A stretch of 64,000 nucleotides of DNA from Paenibacillus planticolens (GTDB taxonomy: Bacteria; Bacillota; Bacilli; Paenibacillales; NBRC-103111): contig NZ_WHNZ01000045.1 in the NCBI RefSeq assembly GCF_013141725.1, positions 1 through 64,000 on the forward strand, read 5' to 3'. The position numbers and the translations under genes are program-made. The notes under the pieces were generated by a model. That model made no database searches. It was not told the origin of the DNA and saw only the letters and a program-made list of their open reading frames with translations. Shown here one piece after another: positions 9,205 to 17,902 of this stretch; within the stretch, counting starts at the first letter, position 1, and every line of letters starts with the position of its first letter.

Positions 9205-10059
9205 TTAAGCTTGGTTGCTGCTTCCGAACAATTGAATTTTGGATTTTACAACTTCGACCATTGCGTTACGAGCTGGGGTGAGATATTTACGAGGATCATA
9301 AATTTTTGCGTCCTTGTTCAGAGCCGCGCGGATCGTTTCTGTGCATGCCACTTGGTTTTCAGTGTTAACGTTGATTTTGCCAACGCCTGCTGCGATCGAT
9401 TTGCGGATCATTTCGTCAGGTACGCCGGATCCGCCGTGCAATACAACCGGAACTGGAATCGCTTTGGAAACTTGTTCGATAATATCAAAGTGAATGTTAG
9501 GCTCGCCAGCGTACATACCATGTGCAGTACCTACTGCGATAGCCAGACAGTCAACGCCTGTTTCTTCGTAGAAGCGGATTGCTTCTTCTGGTTTTGCAAG
9601 GTTAGCATGCTCTTCGTCCACCGAGATGTCATCCTCAACACCGCCGATTGTTCCAAGCTCACCCTCAACGGATACGCCCATTGCACGAGCAGCTTTAACA
9701 ACTTCTTTCGTCAAGCGGATGTTTTCTTCGAATGAATAGTGTGAGCCGTCGAACATAACGGAGCTGAATCCTGCGCGGATACATTTCATTGCTACTTCAA
9801 AGGAGCTGCCGTGATCCAAGTGCAAAGCAATCGGCAAACCGGATTTTTTAGCTGCTGCTTCCGCAATTGCTACTGTAAATTCGATACCCATATATTTCAG
9901 TGCGCCTTCGCTTACACCGTAAATGAAAGGGGATTTCAGTTCCATTGCAGCTTCCACGATCGCTTGAGCAAATTCAAGGTTGTTCATGTTAAATTGACCT
10001 ACCGCGAATTTGTTCGCTTTTGCCTTAGGTAAAAACTCATTCATTGAAACCAATGCCAT
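9205..10059 (-). CDS. fbaA: class II fructose-1,6-bisphosphate aldolase
   Basis: 284 residues. Zinc-ligand histidines are visible in ALHLDHGSS, in the later VGTAHG segment, and in PVVLHGGSGVPD, which is the family signature. It cleaves fructose-1,6-bisphosphate in glycolysis and works in reverse in gluconeogenesis. The start at 10059 is chosen because AGGAGGAAGAGAAAC precedes it. The frame runs 75 bases further upstream without a ribosome-binding site. It sits between spo0F and murA, as in Bacillus. Confidence 0.96.
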   Translation of the reverse strand: MALVSMNEFLPKAKANKFAVGQFNMNNLEFAQAIVEAAMELKSPFIYGVSEGALKYMGIEFTVAIAEAAAKKSGLPIALHLDHGSSFEVAMKCIRAGFSSVMFDGSHYSFEENIRLTKEVVKAARAMGVSVEGELGTIGGVEDDISVDEEHANLAKPEEAIRFYEETGVDCLAIAVGTAHGMYAGEPNIHFDIIEQVSKAIPVPVVLHGGSGVPDEMIRKSIAAGVGKINVNTENQVACTETIRAALNKDAKIYDPRKYLTPARNAMVEVVKSKIQLFGSSNQA

Positions 10060-10174
10060 GTTTCTCTTCCTCCTAGAACCTTTTTGTAGTTTTGCGTTGA
10101 CCGCTCTTGTCATACCTGAGTTATTATAGCACATATATTTTCAAATGATAACCAAGCCCTTGCTTCTCAGCCAC

Positions 10175-10200
10175 AAAAAAAGACCCTATGACTAGGATCC
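10175..10200 (-). terminator. terminator overlapping the end of spo0F
   Basis: On the minus strand GATCCTA, a TCA loop and TAGGGTC are followed by seven T. The upstream arm overlaps the last codons of spo0F. Confidence 0.6.
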
Positions 10201-10584
10201 CACTGCAAAACCGCTGCTAGATTCATTATTTAACTGCATATTAACCGCCATGCGCAACTCATCAATATCAAACGGCTTCGTAAAATGCATAATTGCACCC
10301 AGATCCGTCGCTTCTTTAATCATATCCAGCTCACCATAAGCCGTCATCATAATTACTTTGATAGAGGCATCGATTGCTTTCACGTGCTTCAAAATATCAA
10401 GGCCGTCCATCCCGGGAATCTTCATATCCAATAATAGTAGGTCAGGCGAAGAATTTTTGACGATTTCTAAAGCCAGTTTACCATTAGAGGCTTGATAAGT
10501 ATCGTATCCTTCGTTGCTGAATACCTCCATTAACAGTACGCGAATTCCATTTTGATCATCGACAATCAGTACTTTCTTCTTCAT
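10192..10584 (-). CDS. spo0F: sporulation response regulator Spo0F
   Basis: A 130-residue single receiver domain with no output domain. It has acidic pair D9-D10, phosphoacceptor D53 (LLLLDMKIPGMDG), the switch threonine in MMTAYGE, and the conserved lysine in HFTKPFD. Spo0F receives phosphate from sporulation kinases and passes it to Spo0B and then Spo0A. The start is ATG at 10584 (MKKKVLIVDDQ) after GGGAGG. A sigma-H-like promoter lies upstream, which fits its known control in Bacillus. Confidence 0.95.
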   Translation of the reverse strand: MKKKVLIVDDQNGIRVLLMEVFSNEGYDTYQASNGKLALEIVKNSSPDLLLLDMKIPGMDGLDILKHVKAIDASIKVIMMTAYGELDMIKEATDLGAIMHFTKPFDIDELRMAVNMQLNNESSSGFAVGS

Positions 10585-10646
10585 CAGCCTAGTTCCCTCC
10601 CGAAAAAACGAATAGCAAATCCCCTGCACTTCACAGTAGATAAGGT

Positions 10647-10671
10647 ATTCGCTATTCATTTCCGTTTTCCT
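10647..10671 (-). promoter_or_regulatory. candidate sigma-H promoter of spo0F
   Basis: On the minus strand AGGAAAA (10665-10671) is followed 14 bases later by GAAT (10647-10650). This fits the sigma-H pattern AGGAWWT-N12-14-GAAT. It lies about 60 bases before the spo0F start, and spo0F is a sigma-H target in B. subtilis. I found no clear 0A box. Confidence 0.5.
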
Positions 10672-10738
10672 TCAAGAGGGATGGCCAAATTGAAAACTTT
10701 TACAAATAAGTTGTTTTTCAGGAGGCGCTTGGCCTCAC

Positions 10739-12340
10739 CTAGTGTTGGATACCCTGAGCCGCCTTCACAAACTCACGGAACAACGGTTGCGGACGGTTCG
10801 GACGGGATGTGAACTCCGGATGGAATTGCACCGCTAGGAACCAAGGGTGGCCTGGAAGCTCTACCATTTCGACCAAGCGGCCGTCCGGCGAAGTACCGGA
10901 AATGCGCAAGCCGGCAGATTCAATCAACTCGCGGTATTCATTGTTGAATTCATAGCGGTGACGATGTCTCTCATAAACAAGCTCATCATTGTAACATTTC
11001 TCCGCCAAAGAACCTGGAACGATTTTGCAAGGATACAGACCAAGACGCATCGTACCGCCAAGATTCTCGATATCCTTCTGTTCCGGCAGAAGATCGATAA
11101 CCGGATAGGATGTCGTTGGATTGATCTCGGAAGAGTTCGCACCATCCAAACCGGAAACGGAACGCGCATACTCGATGACAGCCACTTGCATGCCCAAGCA
11201 AATACCGAAGAATGGAATTTTCTTCTCACGAGCATAGCGGATTGCAGATACTTTGCCTTCAATACCGCGATCGCCGAATCCGCCAGGTACCAGAATGCCT
11301 TGAACGCCGGAAAGGAGCTCATCCACGTTATGATCGAAAACTTCTTCAGCGTTGACCCAACGAATGCTAATCTCGGAGTCGTTATCAATGCCCGCATGTC
11401 CAAGAGCTTCAACAATACTCAAATAAGCGTCATGAAGTGCAACATATTTCCCTACAATTGCAATTTCGGTTTTCTTCGTTAAGGATTTCACTTTGCGAAC
11501 CAGACTTTCCCACTCGGTCATATCCGGATCGTTCGTTTTGAGCTTCAGGTGATTGACGACATAATCGTCAAGTCCTTGCTCGCGAAGCATCATCGGCACT
11601 TCGTACAATGTTTCCGCATCTTTACACTCGATCACTGCCGCCGGATCAATATCGCAGAATAATGCAAGCTTACGCTTCATCTCTTCCGTCAAGGAGTGTT
11701 CGGTGCGGCAAACGATAACGTGAGGCTGGATGCCTAAGCCGCGAAGTTCTTTCACACTGTGCTGCGTCGGTTTGGTTTTCACTTCACCGGCCGCTTTAAT
11801 ATAAGGAATCAGCGTAACGTGAATGTACATCACATTCTCGCGGCCGATATCATTTTTCATTTGACGAATTGCTTCTAGGAAAGGAAGGCTCTCGATATCG
11901 CCGACCGTACCGCCGATTTCCGTAATAACAACATCCGATTGCGCTTCACGACCTGCACGCAGGACACGATCTTTGATTTCATTCGTAATGTGCGGGATAA
12001 CCTGAACGGTGCCCCCGAGATATTCCCCTCTGCGTTCCTTGGTAATAACGGAGGAATACACTTTTCCTGATGTTACATTGGAGCTTTTGGACAGGTTGAT
12101 ATCGATGAAACGTTCATAATGGCCTAAGTCCAAATCCGTTTCTGCTCCATCATCGGTTACGAAGACTTCACCGTGCTGGTAAGGACTCATGGTCCCCGGA
12201 TCCACGTTAATGTACGGATCGAACTTTTGAATCGTAACCTTCAGACCTCTGTTCTTAAGCAGTCTTCCTAAGGAAGCTGCCGTAATTCCTTTGCCAAGGG
12301 AAGAAACTACGCCTCCCGTAACGAAAATGTATTTTGTCAC
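10739..12340 (-). CDS. pyrG: CTP synthase
   Basis: 533 residues in two parts. The N-terminal synthetase domain starts TKYIFVTGGVVSSLGKG, carrying the ATP-binding loop. The C-terminal class I glutamine amidotransferase domain has the nucleophile Cys in FFGICLGMQ and the His-Glu pair in QFHPEFTS. It aminates UTP to CTP using glutamine. The start codon is GTG behind AAAGGAGG. The 270-nt leader has a GGG transcription start and a terminator, consistent with CTP-responsive attenuation. Confidence 0.97.
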   Translation of the reverse strand: MTKYIFVTGGVVSSLGKGITAASLGRLLKNRGLKVTIQKFDPYINVDPGTMSPYQHGEVFVTDDGAETDLDLGHYERFIDINLSKSSNVTSGKVYSSVITKERRGEYLGGTVQVIPHITNEIKDRVLRAGREAQSDVVITEIGGTVGDIESLPFLEAIRQMKNDIGRENVMYIHVTLIPYIKAAGEVKTKPTQHSVKELRGLGIQPHVIVCRTEHSLTEEMKRKLALFCDIDPAAVIECKDAETLYEVPMMLREQGLDDYVVNHLKLKTNDPDMTEWESLVRKVKSLTKKTEIAIVGKYVALHDAYLSIVEALGHAGIDNDSEISIRWVNAEEVFDHNVDELLSGVQGILVPGGFGDRGIEGKVSAIRYAREKKIPFFGICLGMQVAVIEYARSVSGLDGANSSEINPTTSYPVIDLLPEQKDIENLGGTMRLGLYPCKIVPGSLAEKCYNDELVYERHRHRYEFNNEYRELIESAGLRISGTSPDGRLVEMVELPGHPWFLAVQFHPEFTSRPNRPQPLFREFVKAAQGIQH

Positions 12341-12536
12341 TATGTACGCCTCCTTTTAGTTTTCGCCAGATAACTGGCGTCGTGAGCTCGAGCTGGTTGT
12401 TTGCCAACTGTCTTTCTATGCAAAAAGCTTACAGCGTAAGCATTCGCTATCGTTGTTGTGATGCCACTGCCTCGGATTTAGTTTCTACTAAATGAGGGTT
12501 TTCATGAAAATATGGTGAAAAAACAGCCTGAAAACA

Positions 12537-12573
12537 AAAAAAAGTGACACCCGTAGTGACGGGGCACTTTTTT
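12537..12573 (-). terminator. pyrG leader terminator (attenuator)
   Basis: On the minus strand AAAAAAGTGCCCCGT pairs with ACGGGTGTCACTTTTTT, and a T run continues. It starts about 38 nt after the predicted pyrG transcript start and about 200 nt before the gene. Its ascending arm holds CCCC, which an extended G-rich 5' end could pair with. It would also stop transcription arriving from rpoE. Confidence 0.8.
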
Positions 12574-12610
12574 GAACGCTTGCGCGATTTGTTAAGATTC
12601 TTTTAAAGCC

Positions 12611-12648
12611 CATGCAATAGTTTACTCTGAACGGGCAGCGGCTGTCAA
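12611..12648 (-). promoter_or_regulatory. pyrG promoter with GGGCTTT start
   Basis: On the minus strand a -35 TTGACA (12643-12648) and a -10 TAAACT (12619-12624) are separated by 18 bases. Seven bases later is GGGCTTT, with the first G at 12611. In B. subtilis pyrG the transcript also starts GGGC, and low CTP causes repeated G addition. Confidence 0.8.
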
Positions 12649-12654
12649 GACAAG

Positions 12655-13233
12655 TTATTTGTCGTCTTCCTCGTCATCCACATCGGAATCGTCCTCATCC
12701 AGATCGGCATCGTCGTCCAAATCGTCGTCTTCCTCATCGTCGGACTCCTCAATGCCTTCTTCGCCAATATCCTCTTCGATCTCTTCATCCTCAAAGAATT
12801 CAGTATCCTCTTCCGCTTCTTCCTCTTCGGATTCCGTACCAAACGCATCGTACTCGTCTTCCTCAGCGTATGTATCTTCTTCCTCAGCGTAGATGTCTTC
12901 ATCCAGATCGTCGTCTTCATCGTTGATGATTCTCGGACGCTTCGCGTTACCGACCGCATCGTCTGACTTCTCGACAGGATACCAGCGTTTCAAGCCCCAT
13001 AGGTTCGTACCTACGCAGGCAAAACGTCCATCGATGTTGATTTCCGTATATAGTTGGGCAATCACTTGCATCACATGCTGCTCGGACAACCCTTTAATTT
13101 TTGCAATTTCTGCCATCAAGTCACGGTAATAAAACGGCGTATTCGCCGACTTCAGTAATTCAAACGCCAAATCCACCATCGGCATTTCGCGTGCTTGTTC
13201 TGTGGTGATTTTGAGTGTGTATTCGCTACTCAT
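12655..13233 (-). CDS. rpoE: RNA polymerase delta subunit
   Basis: 192 residues. The first 90 form the folded HARE-HTH domain (MVDLAFELLKSANTPFYYRDLM), and the last 95 or so are a very acidic, probably disordered tail of Asp and Glu. Delta belongs to RNA polymerase in Firmicutes. It speeds recycling and makes the enzyme more sensitive to initiating nucleotide levels. It is directly upstream of pyrG, as in Bacillus, and its stop codon lies 7 bases before the pyrG -35 box. Confidence 0.95.
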   Translation of the reverse strand: MSSEYTLKITTEQAREMPMVDLAFELLKSANTPFYYRDLMAEIAKIKGLSEQHVMQVIAQLYTEINIDGRFACVGTNLWGLKRWYPVEKSDDAVGNAKRPRIINDEDDDLDEDIYAEEEDTYAEEDEYDAFGTESEEEEAEEDTEFFEDEEIEEDIGEEGIEESDDEEDDDLDDDADLDEDDSDVDDEEDDK

Positions 13234-13299
13234 CTAAGGCACATCCCTTTCGACCGTCTTCTTCACTTCTTCTATCTACCTTATCCAATATCTTCATTA

Positions 13300-13328
13300 A
13301 GTAAAACCTATTTTTTCTAAAAATGCAA
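13300..13328 (-). promoter_or_regulatory. possible rpoE promoter
   Basis: On the minus strand TTGCAT (13323-13328) and TTTACT (13300-13305) are 17 bases apart, about 70 bases before rpoE. Both boxes are imperfect. I see nothing else convincing in the gap 13234-13621. Confidence 0.35.
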
Positions 13329-13621
13329 CTACCCTCAAAAAACCTTACGGACAGCCTGCCTAAAATGAATACAAGCGAAGGTCCCCCTCCGCTTGTGACT
13401 GTATCCTAAGGAAACGATGTGAGCGAATCACAGGCGTTTCCATTACCTGAGGAAGAGACACTCCTGCTCGCGCCTCTCTATTTATCCTATGTAAAAACAG
13501 CTCATCTGACACGGCTTCGCACCCATTTATTTCTATAAAGGCTATCACACGGTCAGAAGAGGTGACCTGTACATAAGATAGGGGAGACTCGATTCTAAGT
13601 TGTCATGGGGGGATGGCACGT

Positions 13622-14788
13622 ATGGATATAGCCACCTTTCTTCATTTGCTGCATGAGGAAATCGGACTCACCAAGCAGTCGGGCAAAAAGCACATGATCC
13701 GTTTCTCATCGGCTAAGGAGTACTACGCATGCAAATCCCAGCTAAAACGAATGAGATCCCGGCTCAGCAACCTCTCCAAGGTTCGTGCTCTAGACATCAT
13801 TCATGCCTTCTCCTGCACGCTCCGTCCCGATTCGAAACTTAAGCATTCTGCAGGCTGCCCGGTCATCGAAGAAGATACGAAAGTTACCGTTCACCAATTG
13901 ATCGGCAGCAAACCCACTATTAAACGCGCAAGCGCGCAATCCGGTTCCGGCTCCAACACAATCCCTTGGGGCGTTAATCAAATTGGGGCGCCTGAAGTTT
14001 GGAACAAGTCATTAGGTTTAAACGTCCGGGTAGGCGTCATCGACACTGGGATCGACTACAATCACCCTGACTTACGGAATTCAATCTCACGGGGGATCAA
14101 TCTATTAAACCAGAGTATGCTTCCTTTTGATGATAACGGCCATGGTACGCATATCGCAGGCACCATCGCGGCAACCGGCCGTCAAACAGGCATCATCGGC
14201 GTAGCGCCCAGGTCCATCATTCATCCCGTCAAAGCATTCGACCACAGCGGAAGCGCTTATGTTTCAGACATTATTGCCGGCATCGATTGGTGCGTTAACA
14301 ACGATCTCGATATTATCAATATGAGCTTTGGCATGAAGTCATACAACCGCGCCCTGGAGCAAGCGGTATTGAACGCCTACTACAGAGGCAAAGTCATTGT
14401 TGCCTCATCCGGCAATGACGGCAAAAGAAAAACGATCGATTACCCCGCCCGCTTCCCGCAGGTCGTCTCCGTAGGAGCGACAACACGGCTGGGCCGTATT
14501 GCTCCTTTCAGCAACCGCGGAAAACAAATTGATATTTATGCACCGGGAGAACGCGTCTATTCTTCCTGGCTTCACGGCAAATACAACGAGCTCAGCGGCA
14601 CTTCGATGGCTACCGCTCATGTCAGCGGCGTTATCGCCTTGATGCTGTCCGTCAAGCCCTTGTCGCCGCAGCAAATCAAAAGCGTGCTGCGCCGCTGCGC
14701 GATTGGCATTAACAAGCGCGAGAGCAAGCGCTGGCAGCCCGGGCATCTTAATGCCCGGCGGGCCTTGCGTGCTGCGAGACAGGTGTGA
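13622..14788 (+). CDS. S8 family serine peptidase (subtilase)
   Basis: 388 residues. The catalytic triad is complete: Asp141 in GVIDTGID, His174 in DDNGHGTHIAGT and Ser328 in GTSMATAHVSG, with oxyanion Asn265 in SSGND. About 115 residues precede the catalytic domain and probably form a propeptide. No signal peptide is visible, because the N-terminus MDIATFLHLLHEEIGL is helical but acidic. The product may stay inside the cell or leave by another route. GGGGGG lies 9 bases before this ATG, and an ATG 9 bases upstream is less well placed. Confidence 0.9.
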   Translation: MDIATFLHLLHEEIGLTKQSGKKHMIRFSSAKEYYACKSQLKRMRSRLSNLSKVRALDIIHAFSCTLRPDSKLKHSAGCPVIEEDTKVTVHQLIGSKPTIKRASAQSGSGSNTIPWGVNQIGAPEVWNKSLGLNVRVGVIDTGIDYNHPDLRNSISRGINLLNQSMLPFDDNGHGTHIAGTIAATGRQTGIIGVAPRSIIHPVKAFDHSGSAYVSDIIAGIDWCVNNDLDIINMSFGMKSYNRALEQAVLNAYYRGKVIVASSGNDGKRKTIDYPARFPQVVSVGATTRLGRIAPFSNRGKQIDIYAPGERVYSSWLHGKYNELSGTSMATAHVSGVIALMLSVKPLSPQQIKSVLRRCAIGINKRESKRWQPGHLNARRALRAARQV

Positions 14789-14803
14789 GGCTCGAGAGAC
14801 ATG

Positions 14804-14842
14804 AAAGGAGTTAAGCGGCGTGCTGCTGCTTAACTCCTTTTT
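14804..14842 (+). terminator. terminator after the subtilase gene
   Basis: GGAGTTAAGC and GCTTAACTCC form a perfect 10-bp stem around an 11-base loop, followed by five T. Confidence 0.85.
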
Positions 14843-14866
14843 GGGGTGTATGGATTGCTGAGCGGG

Positions 14867-16540
14867 TTACATCCGCTCAGGTGCGGACACGCCAACCACG
14901 CGAAGCGTGTTGGCCAGGGTCGTGCGCAGTGCGCCAAGCAGCGCGAGGCGCGCTTGAGTCAAGGCAGCGTCCTCCGTGATGACGTAATGGCCTCTGTAGT
15001 AGCTATGGAACTGGCTCGCCAGTTCGTAAACATAGCGGATCATCCGGTGCGGCGCGTACTGTTCCGCCGCAATGGCGATTTCCTCCGGCAGCTCGCCGAT
15101 CTTGCGCAGCAAGTCGAACTCAGCTTCCGAGGAAAGCTGGTGCAGGTCAACCTGCTCCAGCGGGAGCACCGCGATGCCTTGCTCTTCCGCCTGGCGGAAG
15201 ATGGAGCAGATCCGTGCATGTGCGTACTGCACATAGTAAACCGGGTTCTCATTGGACTGGGAAACCGCTAAGTCCATGTCAAAATCCAGATGCGAGTCCA
15301 TGCTGCGCATCGCGAAGAAATAACGGATCGGGTCGACGCCAACCTCGTCCATGAGATCCTCCATCGTGACCGCTTTGCCGGTCCGCTTGGACATTTTGAC
15401 CTTTTCCCCGTTTTGGAAAAGGCTCACCATTTGCGCGATCAAGACGACGAGTCGATCTGCCTCGAAGCCCAGCGCCGTCATAGCCGCTTTCATCCGCGGG
15501 ATGTAGCCGTGGTGGTCGGCGCCCCAAATGTTGATCAGGCGCTCGAAACCGCGCCCGAATTTGTTTCGGTGGTACGCGATGTCAGGCGTCAGGTAGGTGA
15601 AGGAGCCGTCGTTCTTGATCAACACGCGGTTCTTGTCGTCACCTAGCGGAGTGGTATTCAGCCATGTCGCGCCTTCTTCTTCATAGATATGTCCATTATC
15701 GCGCAGTTCTTGCAGCACGGGCGGAATGAGATTGTCTTCATAAATCGACGTCTCGGAAAACCAGTTGTCGAAACGCACGCCAAAGCGGCCTAAGTCGCGT
15801 TTGATTTTGTCGAGTTCCTTTTTCAAGCCATAAGAACGGAAAAACACGCGGCGCTCCTCTTCAGGCAAGCTGAGCAGGCGGTCCCCTTCCTCTGCGGCAA
15901 GGTCTGCCGCAAAGCCTTTGATGTCTTCTCCGAAATAGCCGTCTTCCGGCATTTCAGCCTCTTGACCCAGCGCTTGCAAATAACGGGCTTCGATCGATTT
16001 GGCCAAATTCACGACTTGGTTCCCCGCATCGTTAATGTAGTACTCCCGGGAAACGTCGTATCCTGCAAGGTCCAGGACGTTACACAGCACGTCGCCGACT
16101 GCCGCCCCGCGGGCATGTCCTAAATGAAGAGAACCTGTCGGGTTGGCGCTGACAAACTCAACTTGCACATTAAGCCCTTGACCCACGTTTCTCGCTCCGT
16201 AACGCTCCCCCTGTTGAAGAACATCCGCAATGATAGGGTAAAGGTATACTTTATTCATTTTAAAATTAATAAAACCCGGTCCGGCGATCTCCGCTTCTGC
16301 GATATTCGCTTTATCCTTCTGCAGATTAGCAATAATCTGCTCTGCGATTTGCCTTGGATTCTGCTTCGCAATCCGGGTTAGCTGCATCGCAATGTTCGTT
16401 GCGAAATCTCCGTGCGTTTTCTCCTTCGGCACTTCAAGAATAATTTCCGGCAATTGCGCCGCATCCACAATCCCCGCAGCAGCAACTGCGTCCGCAATCG
16501 CTTGTTTCACTATGACTTTGACTTCGTTTAATACGTCCAT
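14867..16540 (-). CDS. argS: arginyl-tRNA synthetase
   Basis: 557 residues. Class I synthetase signatures are HLGH in PTGSLHLGHARGAAVGD (HIGH motif) and KMSKRTGKAVTM (KMSKS region). There is an N-terminal Arg-tRNA synthetase domain and a C-terminal DALR-type anticodon-binding domain ending ALRTTLANTLRVVGVSAPERM. It charges tRNA-Arg. Five bases separate it from the upstream gene, which is the ywiB homologue as in B. subtilis, so the two are probably one operon. Confidence 0.97.
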   Translation of the reverse strand: MDVLNEVKVIVKQAIADAVAAAGIVDAAQLPEIILEVPKEKTHGDFATNIAMQLTRIAKQNPRQIAEQIIANLQKDKANIAEAEIAGPGFINFKMNKVYLYPIIADVLQQGERYGARNVGQGLNVQVEFVSANPTGSLHLGHARGAAVGDVLCNVLDLAGYDVSREYYINDAGNQVVNLAKSIEARYLQALGQEAEMPEDGYFGEDIKGFAADLAAEEGDRLLSLPEEERRVFFRSYGLKKELDKIKRDLGRFGVRFDNWFSETSIYEDNLIPPVLQELRDNGHIYEEEGATWLNTTPLGDDKNRVLIKNDGSFTYLTPDIAYHRNKFGRGFERLINIWGADHHGYIPRMKAAMTALGFEADRLVVLIAQMVSLFQNGEKVKMSKRTGKAVTMEDLMDEVGVDPIRYFFAMRSMDSHLDFDMDLAVSQSNENPVYYVQYAHARICSIFRQAEEQGIAVLPLEQVDLHQLSSEAEFDLLRKIGELPEEIAIAAEQYAPHRMIRYVYELASQFHSYYRGHYVITEDAALTQARLALLGALRTTLANTLRVVGVSAPERM

Positions 16541-16545
16541 TCTTC

Positions 16546-16956
16546 CTACTCCTCCTGAATTAACAACTTAATCCTGTATGTCCCCGCGTGCGTGCCGGAG
16601 GCATATAAATCATATTTCCATCGTGTGATTCCGATGCCGTGCTCGGCCTCGCTTGTCAGCTCATGCGTGTCGATTTCGAGTTCCAAGCGGCCTTGCGGCG
16701 TATGATAAAATCCGATTCGTTTCTCGCCGGGCACAAACGTTTGCTCCGCTTGTACGTCTCCTTGGCGGACGATGCGGATTTGATTCTCTTCCAGCTTGAT
16801 GAGCGTCACCGTTCGTCCAAGCTTGCTGGGTTCTTCTTCATAGCGAATGTAGGTGTGAGTGCCTTTGCGGTAGAGCTCTCCCCGCGCCTTCTGCACCGTT
16901 GTCTCGCTCCCGCTCCGACTTTCAATGCGAATGCGCACACGCGCTTTATCCGTCAT
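16546..16956 (-). CDS. ywiB: YwiB family protein (DUF1934)
   Basis: A 136-residue DUF1934 protein, predicted to be a small beta-barrel. Alternating strands such as VRIRIESRSGSE, THTYIRYEE and GRLELEIDTHELTSE are visible. No signal peptide or catalytic motif is present, and the family function is unknown. The tight link to argS is conserved in Bacillales. Confidence 0.85.
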   Translation of the reverse strand: MTDKARVRIRIESRSGSETTVQKARGELYRKGTHTYIRYEEEPSKLGRTVTLIKLEENQIRIVRQGDVQAEQTFVPGEKRIGFYHTPQGRLELEIDTHELTSEAEHGIGITRWKYDLYASGTHAGTYRIKLLIQEE

Positions 16957-17109
16957 GATTCGTCATTCTCCTATTCTGCAGGTCCTCTTTGCACCTTATG
17001 TCAAGATAAGGCAAGTTAGGTATTAGTTTATATGAAAGGATCGACGAATTCAATGCATTGCCACGTCCAGTCTGCGGAACGCCGTCGAAGACAGGGCTTG
17101 TCTCACGCA

Positions 17110-17153
17110 AAAAAGCCTCAAATTTCACGAAATCGTGAAAACTGAGGCTTTTT
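17110..17153. terminator. bidirectional terminator between the DinB gene and ywiB
   Basis: AAAAAGCCTCA pairs with TGAGGCTTTTT, with an inner TTCACGA/TCGTGAA stem. Both ends carry A/T tracts. The minus-strand reading would terminate the DinB gene. Confidence 0.75.
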
Positions 17154-17161
17154 GTTCGCTA

Positions 17162-17665
17162 TTATAGGGCTGGAATCGGCATCCCCATGCTTGCCCACTG
17201 CTCCTTGGCAGGACCATAGGCGCCGATCACAGGCAATCCCGCTTGACGCATCAAAATGGTGAGCTGTCCGCGATGGTGAATTTCATGCTTCAGGTAGGCG
17301 AACAACGTTTCGCTAATTGTCCATTGCATGCCGAACATGTTCACAACTTCCTGCAGTTTAGCGTCCGTAAACTGCGTGCGAACAGCTTCGAGAATGCCGG
17401 CTGTTGTTGTCCGGTAGGCATCCGCAATGGCTGCGGCTTCTGATGGCGGCATGCTGGCCGCGGATGGCGCTTCGAACTTCAGGCCAGTTCCAAGCAGCAT
17501 GCCACGATCAGTGTGGACCAAATGCCACGCTATATAACCAAGCGGCCTGTAGCCTTCGGCTTGCGGCTGATTCAAGGACGCGTCAGTTAAGGTATCTAGC
17601 AGTTGCTGGGTTGTATTCGACTCCCGCTGATACTCGTTAATAAAGCTTTCTACGGTTGTAAACAT
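17162..17665 (-). CDS. DinB family protein
   Basis: A 167-residue four-helix-bundle protein of the DinB/YfiT superfamily. Histidines expected to bind a metal occur in WHLVHTDRG (near residue 50) and in YLKHEIHHRGQLT, which is the C-terminal HxxxHxxQ-like signature. Members include thiol-dependent S-transferases and many proteins of unknown role. No partner gene is adjacent. Confidence 0.85.
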   Translation of the reverse strand: MFTTVESFINEYQRESNTTQQLLDTLTDASLNQPQAEGYRPLGYIAWHLVHTDRGMLLGTGLKFEAPSAASMPPSEAAAIADAYRTTTAGILEAVRTQFTDAKLQEVVNMFGMQWTISETLFAYLKHEIHHRGQLTILMRQAGLPVIGAYGPAKEQWASMGMPIPAL

Positions 17666-17902
17666 GTAAATTACCTCCAGGAATGTTGGATTGATTTCTT
17701 TTCACTTCATGTACCTAGTATATCCGAACGACACTGACATCAGTGTGGCAGCATTGTAGAGGCAGGAGGGATTTTTTTAGTCGGAGCTGCTAGTTGGCTG
17801 GGTGCGGAATAAGGGGGTCAGGTGCGGGTGGGTTCGTGGGTCGGGGTGTGGTGTGTGTGGATTCAGGAGTCTGGTGCAGGTACGGGTGGGGCGCTTCGGA
17901 AG

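Noticed and set aside
12659..12959. Open frames rich in Ser or Arg/Lys opposite or shifted to the rpoE tail
   Set aside because: They are shadows of the repetitive Asp/Glu codons of rpoE, which itself matches a known family.
13360..13548. A 62-codon open frame on the minus strand in the gap before the subtilase gene
   Set aside because: No ribosome-binding site and no recognisable sequence.
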